DNA of 64,000 bases from Aurantimonas sp. HBX-1 (GCF_021391535.1 NZ_CP090066.1:1625501-1689500); one strand, 5' to 3'; counted from the stretch's first letter, positions 8,957-19,303 are shown. The notes: generated by a model from the letters alone, not told the origin. Numbers and translations are program-made.

Positions 8957-9877
8957 TCAGCCGTGCCCGCGCATCGCGACGGCGATGCGGGCGGCGAGGC
9001 GGGCATTGTTCTCCACCAGCGCGATGTTCGCGGTCAGCGACCGGCCGTCGCTGAGTTCGAACATGCGCTGCAGCAGGAACGGCGTAACCGCCTTGCCGGC
9101 GATGCCGCGGTCGGCGGCATCGGCGAGGGCCGCGTCGATCCATGCCTCCACCACCGTCTGTGGCAAGGCGTCGGCCTCGGGCACCGGGTTGGCGACCAGC
9201 ATGCCGCCGCCGATGCCGAGCGTCTCGCGCGCTGCCTGGAACGCGGCGATCGCCTCCGGCGTGTCGAGCCGCAACGGCGCCGGGATGCCGGAGCCGCGCG
9301 ACCAGAACGCCGGTAGCTCGTCGGCGCCGTCGCAGACCACCGGAACACCTTTGGTCTCAAGGACTTCGTAGGTTTTCTTCAGATCCAGAATCGCCTTGGC
9401 GCCGGCGCAGACGACTAGCACGGGCGTGCGCGCCAGCTCCTCGAGATCGGCCGAGATGTCGAAGCTCGTCTCGGCGCCGCGATGCACGCCGCCAATGCCG
9501 CCGGTCGCGAAGACGCCGATGCCGGCGAGCGCTGCGGCGATCATCGTCGCGGCGACGGTCGTCGCCCCGGTGCGCCCGGTCGCCACCGCGAAGGCGAGGT
9601 CGGCGCGCGACAGCTTCATGGCATCGCGCACCGAAGCGAGGCTTTCCAGTTCCGCGTCCTCGAGGCCGATGCGAAGGCGTCCGTCGAGCACCGCGACGGT
9701 GGCGGGAACGGCGCCTTCCTCGCGGATGATCGCCTCGACCCGGCGGGCCATGGCGAGGTTCTGCGGCCAGGGCATGCCGTGGGTGACGATGGTCGATTCG
9801 AGCGCCACGACGGGACGCCCGGCTTCCCTTGCGACGGCGACGTCCTTCGAGAGCGCGAATGGAGAGGCGGGTGCCAT
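8957..9877 (-). CDS. psuG: Pseudouridine-5'-phosphate glycosidase
   Basis: 306 residues, full length for PsuG. The N-terminal motif VVALESTIVTHGMPWPQN and the central GATTVAATM and GGIGGVHRG segments are characteristic. PsuG splits the C-glycosidic bond of pseudouridine 5'-phosphate to uracil and ribose 5-phosphate, using a catalytic lysine and a metal ion. Its ATG shares one base with the stop of the upstream kinase gene (TGATG), so the pair is translationally coupled. Together they form the pseudouridine salvage route for degraded tRNA and rRNA. Confidence 0.95.
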   Translation of the reverse strand: MAPASPFALSKDVAVAREAGRPVVALESTIVTHGMPWPQNLAMARRVEAIIREEGAVPATVAVLDGRLRIGLEDAELESLASVRDAMKLSRADLAFAVATGRTGATTVAATMIAAALAGIGVFATGGIGGVHRGAETSFDISADLEELARTPVLVVCAGAKAILDLKKTYEVLETKGVPVVCDGADELPAFWSRGSGIPAPLRLDTPEAIAAFQAARETLGIGGGMLVANPVPEADALPQTVVEAWIDAALADAADRGIAGKAVTPFLLQRMFELSDGRSLTANIALVENNARLAARIAVAMRGHG

Positions 9878-10839
9878 CAGAAGTTCCTTTCCTGCGAGCG
9901 GGGCGCCGGCATGGAGGCCACGCATTCGTCGATCCGCCGCGCCATGTCGGGCGGCGGAAACGTCTCGCCGGCAATGCGCAGCGACGAGGCGGCGATGCCG
10001 TTCCGCACGCAGTCGAGCCACGGACGGCCGGCCCACAGCCAGGCGAGCGCCACCGCCGCGAGTGTGTCGCCGGCGCCGGTGACGTCGCGCGGCACCACGG
10101 TCGGCGGCTGCTGGAACAACACCGCCTCGCCCTCGATGACCGCCACGTCACGCGGCCCGTCGGTGATCACCGCCCGGCGCACGCCGATCTCGGCAAGAAG
10201 CTCGGCAAGGAGCAGGGGGCTGGTGGCCGGCGTCGCCTCGACGAGACTTGCGGCCTCGGCGCGGGAGAGGAACACCGCGGTGAGCAGCGGCAGGATGGCG
10301 GCGAGCCGGCCGACCTTGGCCGGGGAAACCCCGATCGCGACGATCGGCCGCTTGCCGGCTGCCTTGGCGAGCGCCGCCAGCGAGCCGGCCGGCAGGTTCG
10401 CGTCGACCAGCAGCGCATCCGACCGGGCAAGCGCCCTGCGGACGTGGACGCGCGAGAAGATACGGGGCATCAGCCGGTCGTAGAGCGCCATGTCCGCGAT
10501 GCCCGCCACCAACTCGCTGCGGTCGTCGAGGATCGCGGTGTAGGTCGGCGTACGTCGGTCCAGCCAGGTGACGCTGACATCCTCGAAGCCAAGTTCCGCC
10601 AGCGCGCGGGCGACCCGCTTGCCGTCGGCATCGCCGCCCCGTGCGCCCTGGAAGGCGACGTGGCAGCCGAGCCCGTGCAACGCCAGGGCGCCATTGAACG
10701 CCGCACCTCCCGGCACATCGACCAGATGGCCGGGATTGGACGCGCCGGCGACGAACGGCACGTCCGCCTTGGCGCGCCGATCGACATGGGCGGCGCCGGC
10801 GACGAAGACCAACGGGGGCGCGGCGGGCGAGGGGTTCAC
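9877..10839 (-). CDS. psuK: PfkB family kinase, probable pseudouridine kinase
   Basis: 320 residues of the ribokinase/PfkB family: N-terminal GGAAFNGALALHGLG substrate-side motif and C-terminal DVTGAGDTLAA motif with the catalytic Asp. On its own the family call would be 'carbohydrate or nucleoside kinase'. The one-base overlap with psuG makes pseudouridine kinase (pseudouridine to pseudouridine 5'-phosphate) the likely activity. No nucleoside transporter is next to the pair, which suggests internal RNA turnover as the source. Confidence 0.87.
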   Translation of the reverse strand: MNPSPAAPPLVFVAGAAHVDRRAKADVPFVAGASNPGHLVDVPGGAAFNGALALHGLGCHVAFQGARGGDADGKRVARALAELGFEDVSVTWLDRRTPTYTAILDDRSELVAGIADMALYDRLMPRIFSRVHVRRALARSDALLVDANLPAGSLAALAKAAGKRPIVAIGVSPAKVGRLAAILPLLTAVFLSRAEAASLVEATPATSPLLLAELLAEIGVRRAVITDGPRDVAVIEGEAVLFQQPPTVVPRDVTGAGDTLAAVALAWLWAGRPWLDCVRNGIAASSLRIAGETFPPPDMARRIDECVASMPAPRSQERNF

Positions 10840-10894
10840 GGTTTCTTAAACGAAGGCCGGGGCAAGGCGCGATTCGGCCGCCCCGCCGTTTCCA

Positions 10895-10909
10895 GAACAA
10901 AGCAAGAAT
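10895..10909 (+). promoter_or_regulatory. Candidate LexA (SOS) box upstream of recA
   Basis: GAAC-N7-GAAT, one mismatch from the alphaproteobacterial LexA consensus GAAC-N7-GAAC (equivalently GTTC-N7-GTTC). It ends six bases before the predicted recA -35 element (TTGCCG, 10916-10921). The A-rich spacer is also typical. Confidence 0.65.
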
Positions 10910-10915
10910 ACCCGC

Positions 10916-10944
10916 TTGCCGGACCGGAACAAAAGCGGTACAAA
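10916..10944 (+). promoter_or_regulatory. Predicted recA promoter with internal second SOS-like box
   Basis: TTGCCG at 10916-10921 and TACAAA at 10939-10944 are 17 bp apart. A second degenerate SOS half-pair, GAAC-N7-GTAC, occupies 10927-10941, filling the spacer and touching the -10. LexA bound here would block polymerase directly. Confidence 0.5.
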
Positions 10945-11000
10945 TTCCTCCAAGCCGTCATTGCACCCCGATCCAACGCGTGAAATAAGGTCCCGTCTCC

Positions 11001-12080
<1,080 letters not shown>

Positions 12081-12087
12081 GGCGGCA

Positions 12088-12123
12088 ATCCGGCCGGGAG
12101 ATCATCCCCGACCGGATGCCTTT
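12088..12123 (+). terminator. Probable recA terminator
   Basis: Hairpin directly after the recA stop: ATCCGG/CCGGAT outer stem, one C-A mismatch, CGGG/CCCG inner stem and an 8-base loop (12088-12117), then GCCTTT. The T run is short, so termination may be partial. Confidence 0.5.
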
Positions 12124-12239
12124 CGTTCGCCTGATAGACACTCCTTTGCCGCCTCTGTACAAAGCGCCCTTCGGTTGGCGCGGCCGGCGTCGCACGACGC
12201 TGCCCGCCGTTGTTCCCGCAGGTGCTTCGAAGGTCCTTC

Positions 12240-14912
12240 ATGAGTGGCGTCAACGAGATACGGTCCGCGTTTCTGGACTATTTTGCGCGTGAAGGTCACG
12301 AGAAGGTGGCGTCCTCGCCGCTGGTGCCGCGCAACGACCCGACATTGATGTTCACCAATGCCGGCATGGTGCAGTTCAAGAACGTCTTCACCGGGCTCGA
12401 GAAGCGCGACTACCAGCGCGCCGTCACCTCGCAGAAATGCGTGCGGGCCGGCGGCAAGCACAACGATCTAGACAACGTCGGCTACACCGCCCGGCACCAT
12501 ACCTTCTTCGAGATGCTCGGGAATTTCTCTTTCGGGGATTATTTCAAGGAACGGGCGATCGAGCTCGCCTGGAACCTCATCACCCGCGAATATGCGATCC
12601 CGGCCGACCGGCTGCTGGTCACCGTCTATTCCGAGGACGAGGAGGCGGCGGTGCTCTGGCGCAAGATCGCCGGCCTTTCCGACGACCGCATCATCCGGAT
12701 CGCGACCTCCGACAATTTCTGGTCGATGGGCGAGACCGGTCCCTGCGGACCCTGCTCGGAAATCTTCTACGATCACGGCGAGGGGATCCCTGGCGGGCCG
12801 CCCGGAAGCCCGGACGAGGACGGCGACCGGTTCATCGAGATCTGGAATCTCGTGTTCATGCAGTTCGAGCAGCTGAGCGCGTCGGAGCGGGTCGACCTGC
12901 CGCGGCCGTCGATCGACACCGGCATGGGGCTGGAGCGGATCGCCGCGGTGCTGCAGGGCGTCCACGACAATTACGACATCGACCTGTTCCGGGCGCTGAT
13001 CGCCTCGGTGGAGGCGGCCGTCGGCTCGCGGGCCGAGGGCGACGCCGTCGCCAGCCACCGGGTGATCGCCGACCACATCCGCGCCACCGCATTCCTGATC
13101 GCCGACGGCGTGCTGCCCTCCAACGAGGGGCGCGGCTACGTGCTGCGCCGGATCATGCGGCGGGCAATGCGCCATGCCAAGCTGCTCGGTGCGCGCGAGC
13201 CGGTGCTCTACAAGGTGCTGCCGACGCTGGTCGCCGAGATGGGCCGGGCCTATCCGGAGCTCGTCCGGGCCGAGGCGCTGATCTCGGAGACGCTGCAACT
13301 GGAAGAGAAGCGCTTCCTGCAGACGCTCGACCGCGGCCTGTCGCTGCTAGCCGACGCCACCGAGGGCATGCACTCGGGGGAACGGCTGTCCGGGGACACC
13401 GCGTTCAAGCTCTACGACACCTACGGCTTCCCGCTCGACCTGACCCAGGACGCGCTGCGGCCGCGCGGTATCGCGGTCGATCTCGATGGCTTCAACACGG
13501 CGATGGAGCGCCAGAAGGCCGAGGCCCGGGCAAGCTGGGTCGGTTCCGGCGAATCGGCTTCCGACAATGTCTGGTTCCCGATCCGCGACCGCGTCGGCGC
13601 GACGGAGTTTCTCGGCTACGACACCGAGCGGGCGGAGGGCGTGCTCCTGGCGCTGGTCGCCGACGGCCGCGAGATCGAAACGGCCGAGGCCGGCACGGAT
13701 GTTTCGGTGATCGTCAACCAGACGCCGTTCTACGGCGAATCCGGCGGGCAGCTCGGCGACAGCGGCACGATGCGGGGCGAGGGCATCGAGATCGCCATCG
13801 CTGACACGCAGAAGGTCGCCAACGGGCTGTTCGTGCATCGGGGCAAGGTGACCAAGGGGCGCGCGCGCGTCGGCATGGCCCTCGACCTCGAGGTGGATCA
13901 CCGCCGCCGCACCGGCATCAGGGCCAACCATTCCGCCACGCATCTCCTGCACGAAGGCCTGCGCGAAGTGCTCGGAACGCACGTGGCGCAGAAGGGCTCG
14001 CTGGTCGCGCCGGATCGGCTGCGGTTCGATTTCTCGCATCCCAAGCCCATGAACGCCGATGAGATCGCCGAGGTCGAGCGGCTGGCGAACCGGATGATCC
14101 TGCAGAACGCTGCGGTCGAGACGCGGCTGATGGCCGTCGACGATGCGATCGCCTCCGGGGCGATGGCGCTGTTCGGCGAGAAATACGGCGACGAGGTCCG
14201 CGTCGTGTCGATGGGCACGGCGGAGGAGGGCGCCAAGGCCGGGAAGGCCTATTCGATCGAGCTTTGCGGCGGCACCCATGTGCGCGCCACCGGCGATATC
14301 GGGCTGGTTCACGTGGTCGGCGAGAGCGCCGTCGGGGCCGGTGTGCGCCGGCTGGAGGCACTGACCGGCGAAGCCGCGCGGGCCTATCTCAACGAGCAGG
14401 ATGCGCGGGTGCGGCGCATGGCGGCGGCGCTCAAGGTGGCGCCGGCAGAGGCGGCCGAGCGGGTCGAGGCGCTGGTGGAAGAGCGCCGGCGGCTCGAGCG
14501 GGAACTCGCCGAGGCGAAGAAGCGCCTGGCCATGGCTGGTGAGCCGGGCACCGGCGAGGGGACGGCGGCGGCGAAGGACATCGGCGGGGTGCCGTTCCTC
14601 GGCCGCGTCCTCGACGGCGTCGCCGGCAAGGACCTGAAGGGCCTCGTCGACGAGGCAAAGGCACAGCTCGGCTCCGGCATCGTCGTCTTCGTCGGAACCG
14701 CCGACGGCAAGGCGTCGGTAGTGGTCGGCGTCACGCCCGACCTGACGGCGCGTTTCGATGCGGTAACGCTGGTGCGCGAGGCGAGCGCCGCCATCGGCGG
14801 CAAGGGCGGCGGCGGACGGCCCGACATGGCGCAGGCCGGTGGCTCCGAGACGGGCAACGCCGCCGCCGCCGTCGCGGCGGTCGAAGCGGCGCTGCAGCCG
14901 GCCGCGGCCTGA
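12240..14912 (+). CDS. alaS: Alanine--tRNA ligase
   Basis: 890 residues, the normal bacterial length. In order: class II aminoacylation core (SRAxxF-type start NEIRSAFLDYF, motif 2 QKCVRAGGKHNDL), tRNA-recognition helices, the editing domain with the zinc-binding HSATHLLH and CGGTHV motifs, and the C-Ala/DHHA1 domain near the end (GKGGGGRPDMAQAGG). It charges tRNA-Ala and clears Ser/Gly mischarges. The start at 12240 was chosen because the family begins with MSGVNEIR-like sequence; an upstream ATG at 12210 adds nothing conserved. The recA-alaS order is common in Rhizobiales. Confidence 0.98.
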   Translation: MSGVNEIRSAFLDYFAREGHEKVASSPLVPRNDPTLMFTNAGMVQFKNVFTGLEKRDYQRAVTSQKCVRAGGKHNDLDNVGYTARHHTFFEMLGNFSFGDYFKERAIELAWNLITREYAIPADRLLVTVYSEDEEAAVLWRKIAGLSDDRIIRIATSDNFWSMGETGPCGPCSEIFYDHGEGIPGGPPGSPDEDGDRFIEIWNLVFMQFEQLSASERVDLPRPSIDTGMGLERIAAVLQGVHDNYDIDLFRALIASVEAAVGSRAEGDAVASHRVIADHIRATAFLIADGVLPSNEGRGYVLRRIMRRAMRHAKLLGAREPVLYKVLPTLVAEMGRAYPELVRAEALISETLQLEEKRFLQTLDRGLSLLADATEGMHSGERLSGDTAFKLYDTYGFPLDLTQDALRPRGIAVDLDGFNTAMERQKAEARASWVGSGESASDNVWFPIRDRVGATEFLGYDTERAEGVLLALVADGREIETAEAGTDVSVIVNQTPFYGESGGQLGDSGTMRGEGIEIAIADTQKVANGLFVHRGKVTKGRARVGMALDLEVDHRRRTGIRANHSATHLLHEGLREVLGTHVAQKGSLVAPDRLRFDFSHPKPMNADEIAEVERLANRMILQNAAVETRLMAVDDAIASGAMALFGEKYGDEVRVVSMGTAEEGAKAGKAYSIELCGGTHVRATGDIGLVHVVGESAVGAGVRRLEALTGEAARAYLNEQDARVRRMAAALKVAPAEAAERVEALVEERRRLERELAEAKKRLAMAGEPGTGEGTAAAKDIGGVPFLGRVLDGVAGKDLKGLVDEAKAQLGSGIVVFVGTADGKASVVVGVTPDLTARFDAVTLVREASAAIGGKGGGGRPDMAQAGGSETGNAAAAVAAVEAALQPAAA

Positions 14913-14926
14913 TCCAAAACGCAAGA

Positions 14927-14948
14927 CGCCGGCCCAAGAGGGCCGGCG
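14927..14948. terminator. Strong hairpin between alaS and the PRC-barrel gene
   Basis: Nine-base perfect GC stem CGCCGGCCC/GGGCCGGCG with loop AAGA (14927-14935 and 14940-14948), 14 bases after the alaS stop and between convergent genes. No T tract on the + side. It probably ends alaS transcription and may serve both strands. Confidence 0.65.
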
Positions 14949-14990
14949 CTTGGTCATCATGTAGCTATCGGGCAGCCTCGACTGCGAGGA

Positions 14991-15362
14991 TCAGTCGTCG
15001 ACCGGCAAGGTCGCGACGCCAGCTGCGTCGAGCGACAGCGTCATGCGCGCGCCGTCCATGGCGAAATTCTCGAGGCCAATGACCCGCTCCTCGTCGCCAT
15101 AACCCTGGTCATCGAAATCGACGACGAACGCCGTGGGCGTGTTCGCGTCGGTGCCGACGACTTCCTCGATCTCGCCGATCTCCGTGCCTGCCGCGTCGTA
15201 AACGTCCATGTCGTCGAGATCGTCGACCGTCACGTTGAAGGGCGGGACCATCACGTTGTCGTCGACATCCACCAGCCCGGCGGTCTGGGCGAAGGCGGCG
15301 CCGGCAAAAAGTCCGGCCGAGAGCAGGGCGACGTGAAAGGTCTTGGTCCTAAGGGCGGTCAT
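14991..15362 (-). CDS. Secreted acidic PRC-barrel-like protein
   Basis: 123 residues. A signal peptide (HVALLSAGLFAGAAFA, cleavage before QTAGL) precedes an acidic region and a PRC-barrel-like unit: the MDVYDAAGTEIGEIEEVV segment has the typical 'x-V-x-D-x-x-G-x-x-I-G' beta-turn pattern. The remainder matches the second half of such a barrel (FVVDF, RVIGLENF). Related secreted PRC-barrel proteins are widespread in Rhizobiales and have no firm role. A good ribosome site (AAGGAGAA) precedes ATG 15362. Confidence 0.7.
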   Translation of the reverse strand: MTALRTKTFHVALLSAGLFAGAAFAQTAGLVDVDDNVMVPPFNVTVDDLDDMDVYDAAGTEIGEIEEVVGTDANTPTAFVVDFDDQGYGDEERVIGLENFAMDGARMTLSLDAAGVATLPVDD

Positions 15363-15480
15363 TCGATTCTCCTTGTTCGGCTAAAGGAAGGGTACGAGCG
15401 ACGCGAAAGTTGCATGATTTCCTGCGTTCGCCGCGCCGGCGGACGCCGCGGCCGCCATCGCCGACCGGCAGCCGAACATG

Positions 15481-15510
15481 AAAACGCCCGGCACGTGGCC
15501 GGGCGCTTTT
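15481..15510. terminator. Bidirectional intrinsic terminator after icd
   Basis: Perfect stem CGCCCGGC/GCCGGGCG with loop ACGTG, flanked by AAAA and TTTT on either side, so it works on both strands. It lies 27 bases past the icd stop (minus strand). Confidence 0.8.
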
Positions 15511-15536
15511 CGCTCGTTCGTCTTCGGCGATGAGGC

Positions 15537-16748
15537 TTATGCCATCGCCTTCTGGAGGTTCTCGTCGACCTTGTCGAGGAAGCCGGTGGTCGACAGCCAC
15601 GGCTGGTCGGGGCCGATCAGCAGCGCCAGATCCTTGGTCATGTGGCCGTTCTCGACGGTGGAGATGCAGACGCGCTCGAGCGTGTCGGCGAAGGCCTTGA
15701 GCGGCGCATTGTCGTCCAGCTTGGCGCGATGGGCGAGGCCGCGCGTCCAGGCAAAGATCGAGGCGATCGAGTTGGTCGAGGTCTGCTCGCCGCGCTGGTG
15801 CTGGCGGTAGTGGCGGGTGACCGTGCCGTGCGCCGCCTCGGCTTCGACGGTGCGGCCGTCCGGCGTCATCAGCACCGAGGTCATCAGGCCGAGCGAGCCG
15901 AAGCCCTGCGCCACCGTGTCGGACTGCACGTCGCCGTCGTAGTTCTTGCAGGCCCAGACGTAGCCGCCCGACCATTTCAGGTTGGAGGCGACCATGTCGT
16001 CGATCAGCCGGTGCTCGTAGATGATCCGGGCTTCCTTGAACTTGTCCTCGAACTCGGCCTCGTAGACCTCCTGGAAGATGTCCTTGAAGCGCCCGTCATA
16101 GACCTTGAGGATGGTGTTCTTGGTCGACAGGTACACCGGATAGCCGCGCTGCAGGCCGTAGTTCAGCGAGGCCCGGGCGAAATCGCGGATCGAGTCGTCG
16201 AGATTGTACATGGCCATCGCGACGCCGGCGGCGGGCGCGTCGTAGACCTCATGCTCGATCGTCTCGCCGTCCTCGCCGACGAACTTGATGGTCAGCTTGC
16301 CCTTGCCGGGGAAGCGGAAGTCGGTGGCGCGGTACTGGTCGCCGAAGGCATGGCGGCCGACGATGACCGGCTTGGTCCAGCCGGGCACGAGGCGCGGGAC
16401 ATTCTTGCAGATGATCGGCTCGCGGAAGATGACGCCGCCGAGGATGTTGCGGATCGTGCCGTTGGGCGAACGCCACATCTTCTTCAGGCCGAATTCCTGG
16501 ACGCGGTCCTCGTCCGGGGTGATCGTGGCGCATTTGACGCCGACGCCGTGCTTCTTGATGGCGTTGGCGGCGTCGATGGTCACCTGGTCGCCGGTCTCGT
16601 CGCGGTGCTCGACGCCGAGGTCGTAATACTCAAGATCGATGTCCAGATACGGGTGGATCAGCTTGTCCTTGATGAACTGCCAGATGATGCGGGTCATCTC
16701 GTCGCCGTCCAGCTCCACGACCGGATTGTCGACCTTGATCTTTGCCAT
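15537..16748 (-). CDS. icd: NADP-dependent isocitrate dehydrogenase
   Basis: 403 residues of the eukaryotic-like (type II) NADP-IDH subfamily found in Rhizobiales, not the E. coli type. It shows the PVVELDGDEMTRIIW N-terminus, the substrate-serine loop (WRSPNGTIRNILGG), metal-binding Asp residues in IDDMVASNLKW and NYDGDVQSD, and the AAHGTVTRHY cofactor segment. It converts isocitrate to 2-oxoglutarate and CO2 in the TCA cycle, making NADPH. Start 16748 gives MAKIKVDNP as in relatives; a longer frame exists upstream but adds no conserved residues. Confidence 0.98.
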   Translation of the reverse strand: MAKIKVDNPVVELDGDEMTRIIWQFIKDKLIHPYLDIDLEYYDLGVEHRDETGDQVTIDAANAIKKHGVGVKCATITPDEDRVQEFGLKKMWRSPNGTIRNILGGVIFREPIICKNVPRLVPGWTKPVIVGRHAFGDQYRATDFRFPGKGKLTIKFVGEDGETIEHEVYDAPAAGVAMAMYNLDDSIRDFARASLNYGLQRGYPVYLSTKNTILKVYDGRFKDIFQEVYEAEFEDKFKEARIIYEHRLIDDMVASNLKWSGGYVWACKNYDGDVQSDTVAQGFGSLGLMTSVLMTPDGRTVEAEAAHGTVTRHYRQHQRGEQTSTNSIASIFAWTRGLAHRAKLDDNAPLKAFADTLERVCISTVENGHMTKDLALLIGPDQPWLSTTGFLDKVDENLQKAMA

Positions 16749-16949
16749 CGGTGTCTTCCTCAGAAACAAATATGCGGCCATGTGGCCGCTTGACAGCCGG
16801 GCGCTGCGTGCCTCCCGACGCTTGCTGCGCCCTATAACATTGGTATCGGTGCAGGCAAAGCGGCGCCCGGCCCGTCATCATCGGCTTGCCGCACTCCTCG
16901 TGTAACGGTGGCCGCCCCGCCGGTTCGATGTCCCCCAGAGGAGCCCGCC

Positions 16950-18428
16950 ATGCCCGAAACGCTTCGCGTGGAAGCGCCCTGTGGACCGGTGCGCGGCATC
17001 CGGAAGGACGGGGTCGCGCGATTCCTCGGCATCCCCTACGCCGAGCCGCCGCTCGGCATGGCGCGTTTTGCGCGGCCGAAGCCGCGGCGGCGGTTCGACA
17101 CGGTCTTCGTCGCCGACAGCTATGGCCCCGCCGCGCCGCAGCGGCGGGCGATGCCGGAACCGCTCGGCCGCATCGCCCGCACCACCAGCACGTTCGACGA
17201 GGACTGCCTCAACCTGCATGTCTGGACGCCGGACACGGAAGGCAAGCGGCCGGTGCTGGTGTTCATCCACGGCGGCGCCTTCGTCATCGGCTCCGGCGCG
17301 CAGTATCCGGGCGACGATCTGGCACGCCGCGGCGACATCGTCGTCGTGACGCTGAACTACCGGCTGGGGTTCTTCGGCTTCAACGCCTTTGCGGAGGTGT
17401 TCGCGGGCGACGAGCGGTTCGCGGCGAATGCCGGCCTGCTCGACCAGCGGCTGGCGCTCGAATGGGTGCGCGACAACATCGCCGCCTTCGGGGGCGATCC
17501 CGAGCGCGTCACCATCGCCGGGGAGTCGGCGGGCGCCGCGTCGGTGGCGTTCCACCTGGTCTCCCCGGCCTCTCATGGTCTGTTCGCACAGGCCGTCGTG
17601 CAGTCGGGCACGCTGAACATGTTCCAGCTGCGCGACCGGGCCGCGGCCGTGCATGAAGAGGCGTTGAAGGCGCTGGCGCCCCGGGGCGACCCCGAGCGGC
17701 TGTTCCGGATCAGCCACGGCATGTTCAGCGCGGCAACGCGGGCGCTGGCGGCCAAGCATTCCGGCATCCTGACGCGGCCCTACTGCGACGGGTTCGAGAT
17801 GCCCGAGGCGGACCTCGCCCCCCTGTTCGGAGCGATGAAGAAGGTGCCGCTGCTGATCGGCACCAACCGCGACGAGTTCTCCTTCTTCAGCGAACTGCCG
17901 GTGTTTCCCTTCGAGACGGAAAAATCCGCCATGCGGGCATGGGTGGCCAGCGTCGCCGGCGAGGATGCCGCCGAACGGATCGCGCGGCTCTATTCACCCC
18001 GGCGCGAAGGGCGGATCGCGTTCGGGACGGACCTGCTGTTCCGCATGGCGGCTATCCACCATGCGACGGTCCACAGCCGCGATGCGCCGACTTTCATGTA
18101 CCGGCTCGACTGGGAGACCAAGGGGCTGCTGTCGCGGCTCGGGGCGACGCATTCGGCCGACCTGCCACTGATCTTCGAGGATTTCCTGAAACCCTTCCGC
18201 AGCGTCTATCTGGGGCTCCTGCCGGACCCGAAGCGCCAGGCGCTGGCCGAGCGGATGCGGGCGCACTGGGTGAGCTTCGTCCGTGACGGGCATCCGGGCG
18301 GCGATTGGCCGGCCTACGAGATCGGCAGGCGCGGCACCAAGATATTCGGGATCCGGGACCGGGTGATCGCCGATCCGGAAGCCGCACGGCGCACGGCGTG
18401 GGAAGGTGTCGACGGATTCGCCCCCTGA
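16950..18428 (+). CDS. Type B carboxylesterase
   Basis: 492 residues of the carboxylesterase type-B family (alpha/beta hydrolase). The motifs are EDCLNLHVWTP, the oxyanion-hole HGGAF, and the nucleophile elbow GESAGAAS. The later GTNRDEFSFF carries the acid residue, and a histidine (AT-H-SADLPLIF) completes the triad. It hydrolyses esters, with the natural substrate unknown. It has no signal peptide, so it is likely cytoplasmic. ATG 16950 follows AGAGGAG. Close relatives have been called para-nitrobenzyl esterases. Confidence 0.88.
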   Translation: MPETLRVEAPCGPVRGIRKDGVARFLGIPYAEPPLGMARFARPKPRRRFDTVFVADSYGPAAPQRRAMPEPLGRIARTTSTFDEDCLNLHVWTPDTEGKRPVLVFIHGGAFVIGSGAQYPGDDLARRGDIVVVTLNYRLGFFGFNAFAEVFAGDERFAANAGLLDQRLALEWVRDNIAAFGGDPERVTIAGESAGAASVAFHLVSPASHGLFAQAVVQSGTLNMFQLRDRAAAVHEEALKALAPRGDPERLFRISHGMFSAATRALAAKHSGILTRPYCDGFEMPEADLAPLFGAMKKVPLLIGTNRDEFSFFSELPVFPFETEKSAMRAWVASVAGEDAAERIARLYSPRREGRIAFGTDLLFRMAAIHHATVHSRDAPTFMYRLDWETKGLLSRLGATHSADLPLIFEDFLKPFRSVYLGLLPDPKRQALAERMRAHWVSFVRDGHPGGDWPAYEIGRRGTKIFGIRDRVIADPEAARRTAWEGVDGFAP

Positions 18429-18487
18429 TCACCCGGCTTGGCGTGTTGCGCGAAGCGGGTTATCTGCAGCCCAAAAGGACTCTCCGC

Positions 18488-19303
18488 TTGGCAAACGACC
18501 CTGAGCAGCAACCCGCCGAGCCGGCGGAGACCATCATCGAGCGGCCCGGCCCGGCCGTGGTGCTCGTCGAGCCGCAGCTCGGCGAGAATATCGGCATGGT
18601 CGCCCGGGCGATGGCGAATTTCGGCCTGATCGACCTGCGCCTCGTCAATCCGCGCGACGGCTGGCCGAACGACAAGGCCCGCGCTGCCGCATCGAGCGCC
18701 GATCACGTGATCGACGCGGTGCGGCTGTTCGACAGCGTCGAGGCGGCGGTCGCCGATATTACCTACCTTCTCGCCACCACGGCGCGCCCGCGCGACAGCT
18801 ACAAGCCGGTGCGCGGCCCCGAGACCGCGGCGGGCGAGATGCGCGCCCGCGCCGCCGCCGGCCAGAAGGTCGGCGTGCTGTTCGGGCGCGAGCGCTACGG
18901 CCTGTCCAACGCCGAGGTCGGCCTCGCCGACGAGATCGTCACCTTTCCCGTCGACCCGGCCTTCGCCTCGCTGAACATCGCGCAGGCGGTGCTGCTGATG
19001 AGCTATTCCTGGCGGGCGGCGGGCGCGGAAGACGCGACCCGCCCGCGCTTCACCGCGCCGGCCGCGCCACCCGCCGAGAAGGCCGACCTCTACCGGCTGC
19101 TCGACCATCTGGAGACGTCGCTATCGCGTACCGGCTATTTCCATCCGCCGGAGAAGCGCGAGGCGATGGTGCAGAACCTGCGCACGATGCTCACCAAGGC
19201 GGGCTTCACGGAACCCGAGGTGCGCACGCTGCGGGGCGTGCTCCGCGCCTTCGACTACGAGATGGGCGAGCGGGGCCGTTCCGGCCGGGAGACGGCCGGT
19301 TGA
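18488..19303 (+). CDS. trmJ: tRNA (cytidine/uridine-2'-O-)methyltransferase TrmJ
   Basis: 271 residues from a TTG start at 18488 placed after an AAGGA ribosome site; no good ATG is available. SPOUT-class RNA 2'-O-methyltransferase with motif 1 (LVEPQLGENIGMVARAM), motif 2 (VLFGRERYGLSN) and motif 3 (SLNIAQAVLLMSY) forming the trefoil knot. TrmJ methylates ribose at position 32 in the tRNA anticodon loop. The stop overlaps the murI start by four bases (TTGA), so the two are coupled. An upstream GTG at 18443 is a weaker alternative start. Confidence 0.9.
   Translation: MANDPEQQPAEPAETIIERPGPAVVLVEPQLGENIGMVARAMANFGLIDLRLVNPRDGWPNDKARAAASSADHVIDAVRLFDSVEAAVADITYLLATTARPRDSYKPVRGPETAAGEMRARAAAGQKVGVLFGRERYGLSNAEVGLADEIVTFPVDPAFASLNIAQAVLLMSYSWRAAGAEDATRPRFTAPAAPPAEKADLYRLLDHLETSLSRTGYFHPPEKREAMVQNLRTMLTKAGFTEPEVRTLRGVLRAFDYEMGERGRSGRETAG

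Noticed and set aside
12124..12239. Hairpins in the alaS leader considered as a T-box or riboswitch
   Set aside because: T-box leaders are not expected in Alphaproteobacteria, and no specifier loop or antiterminator consensus is visible; only small generic stems are seen.
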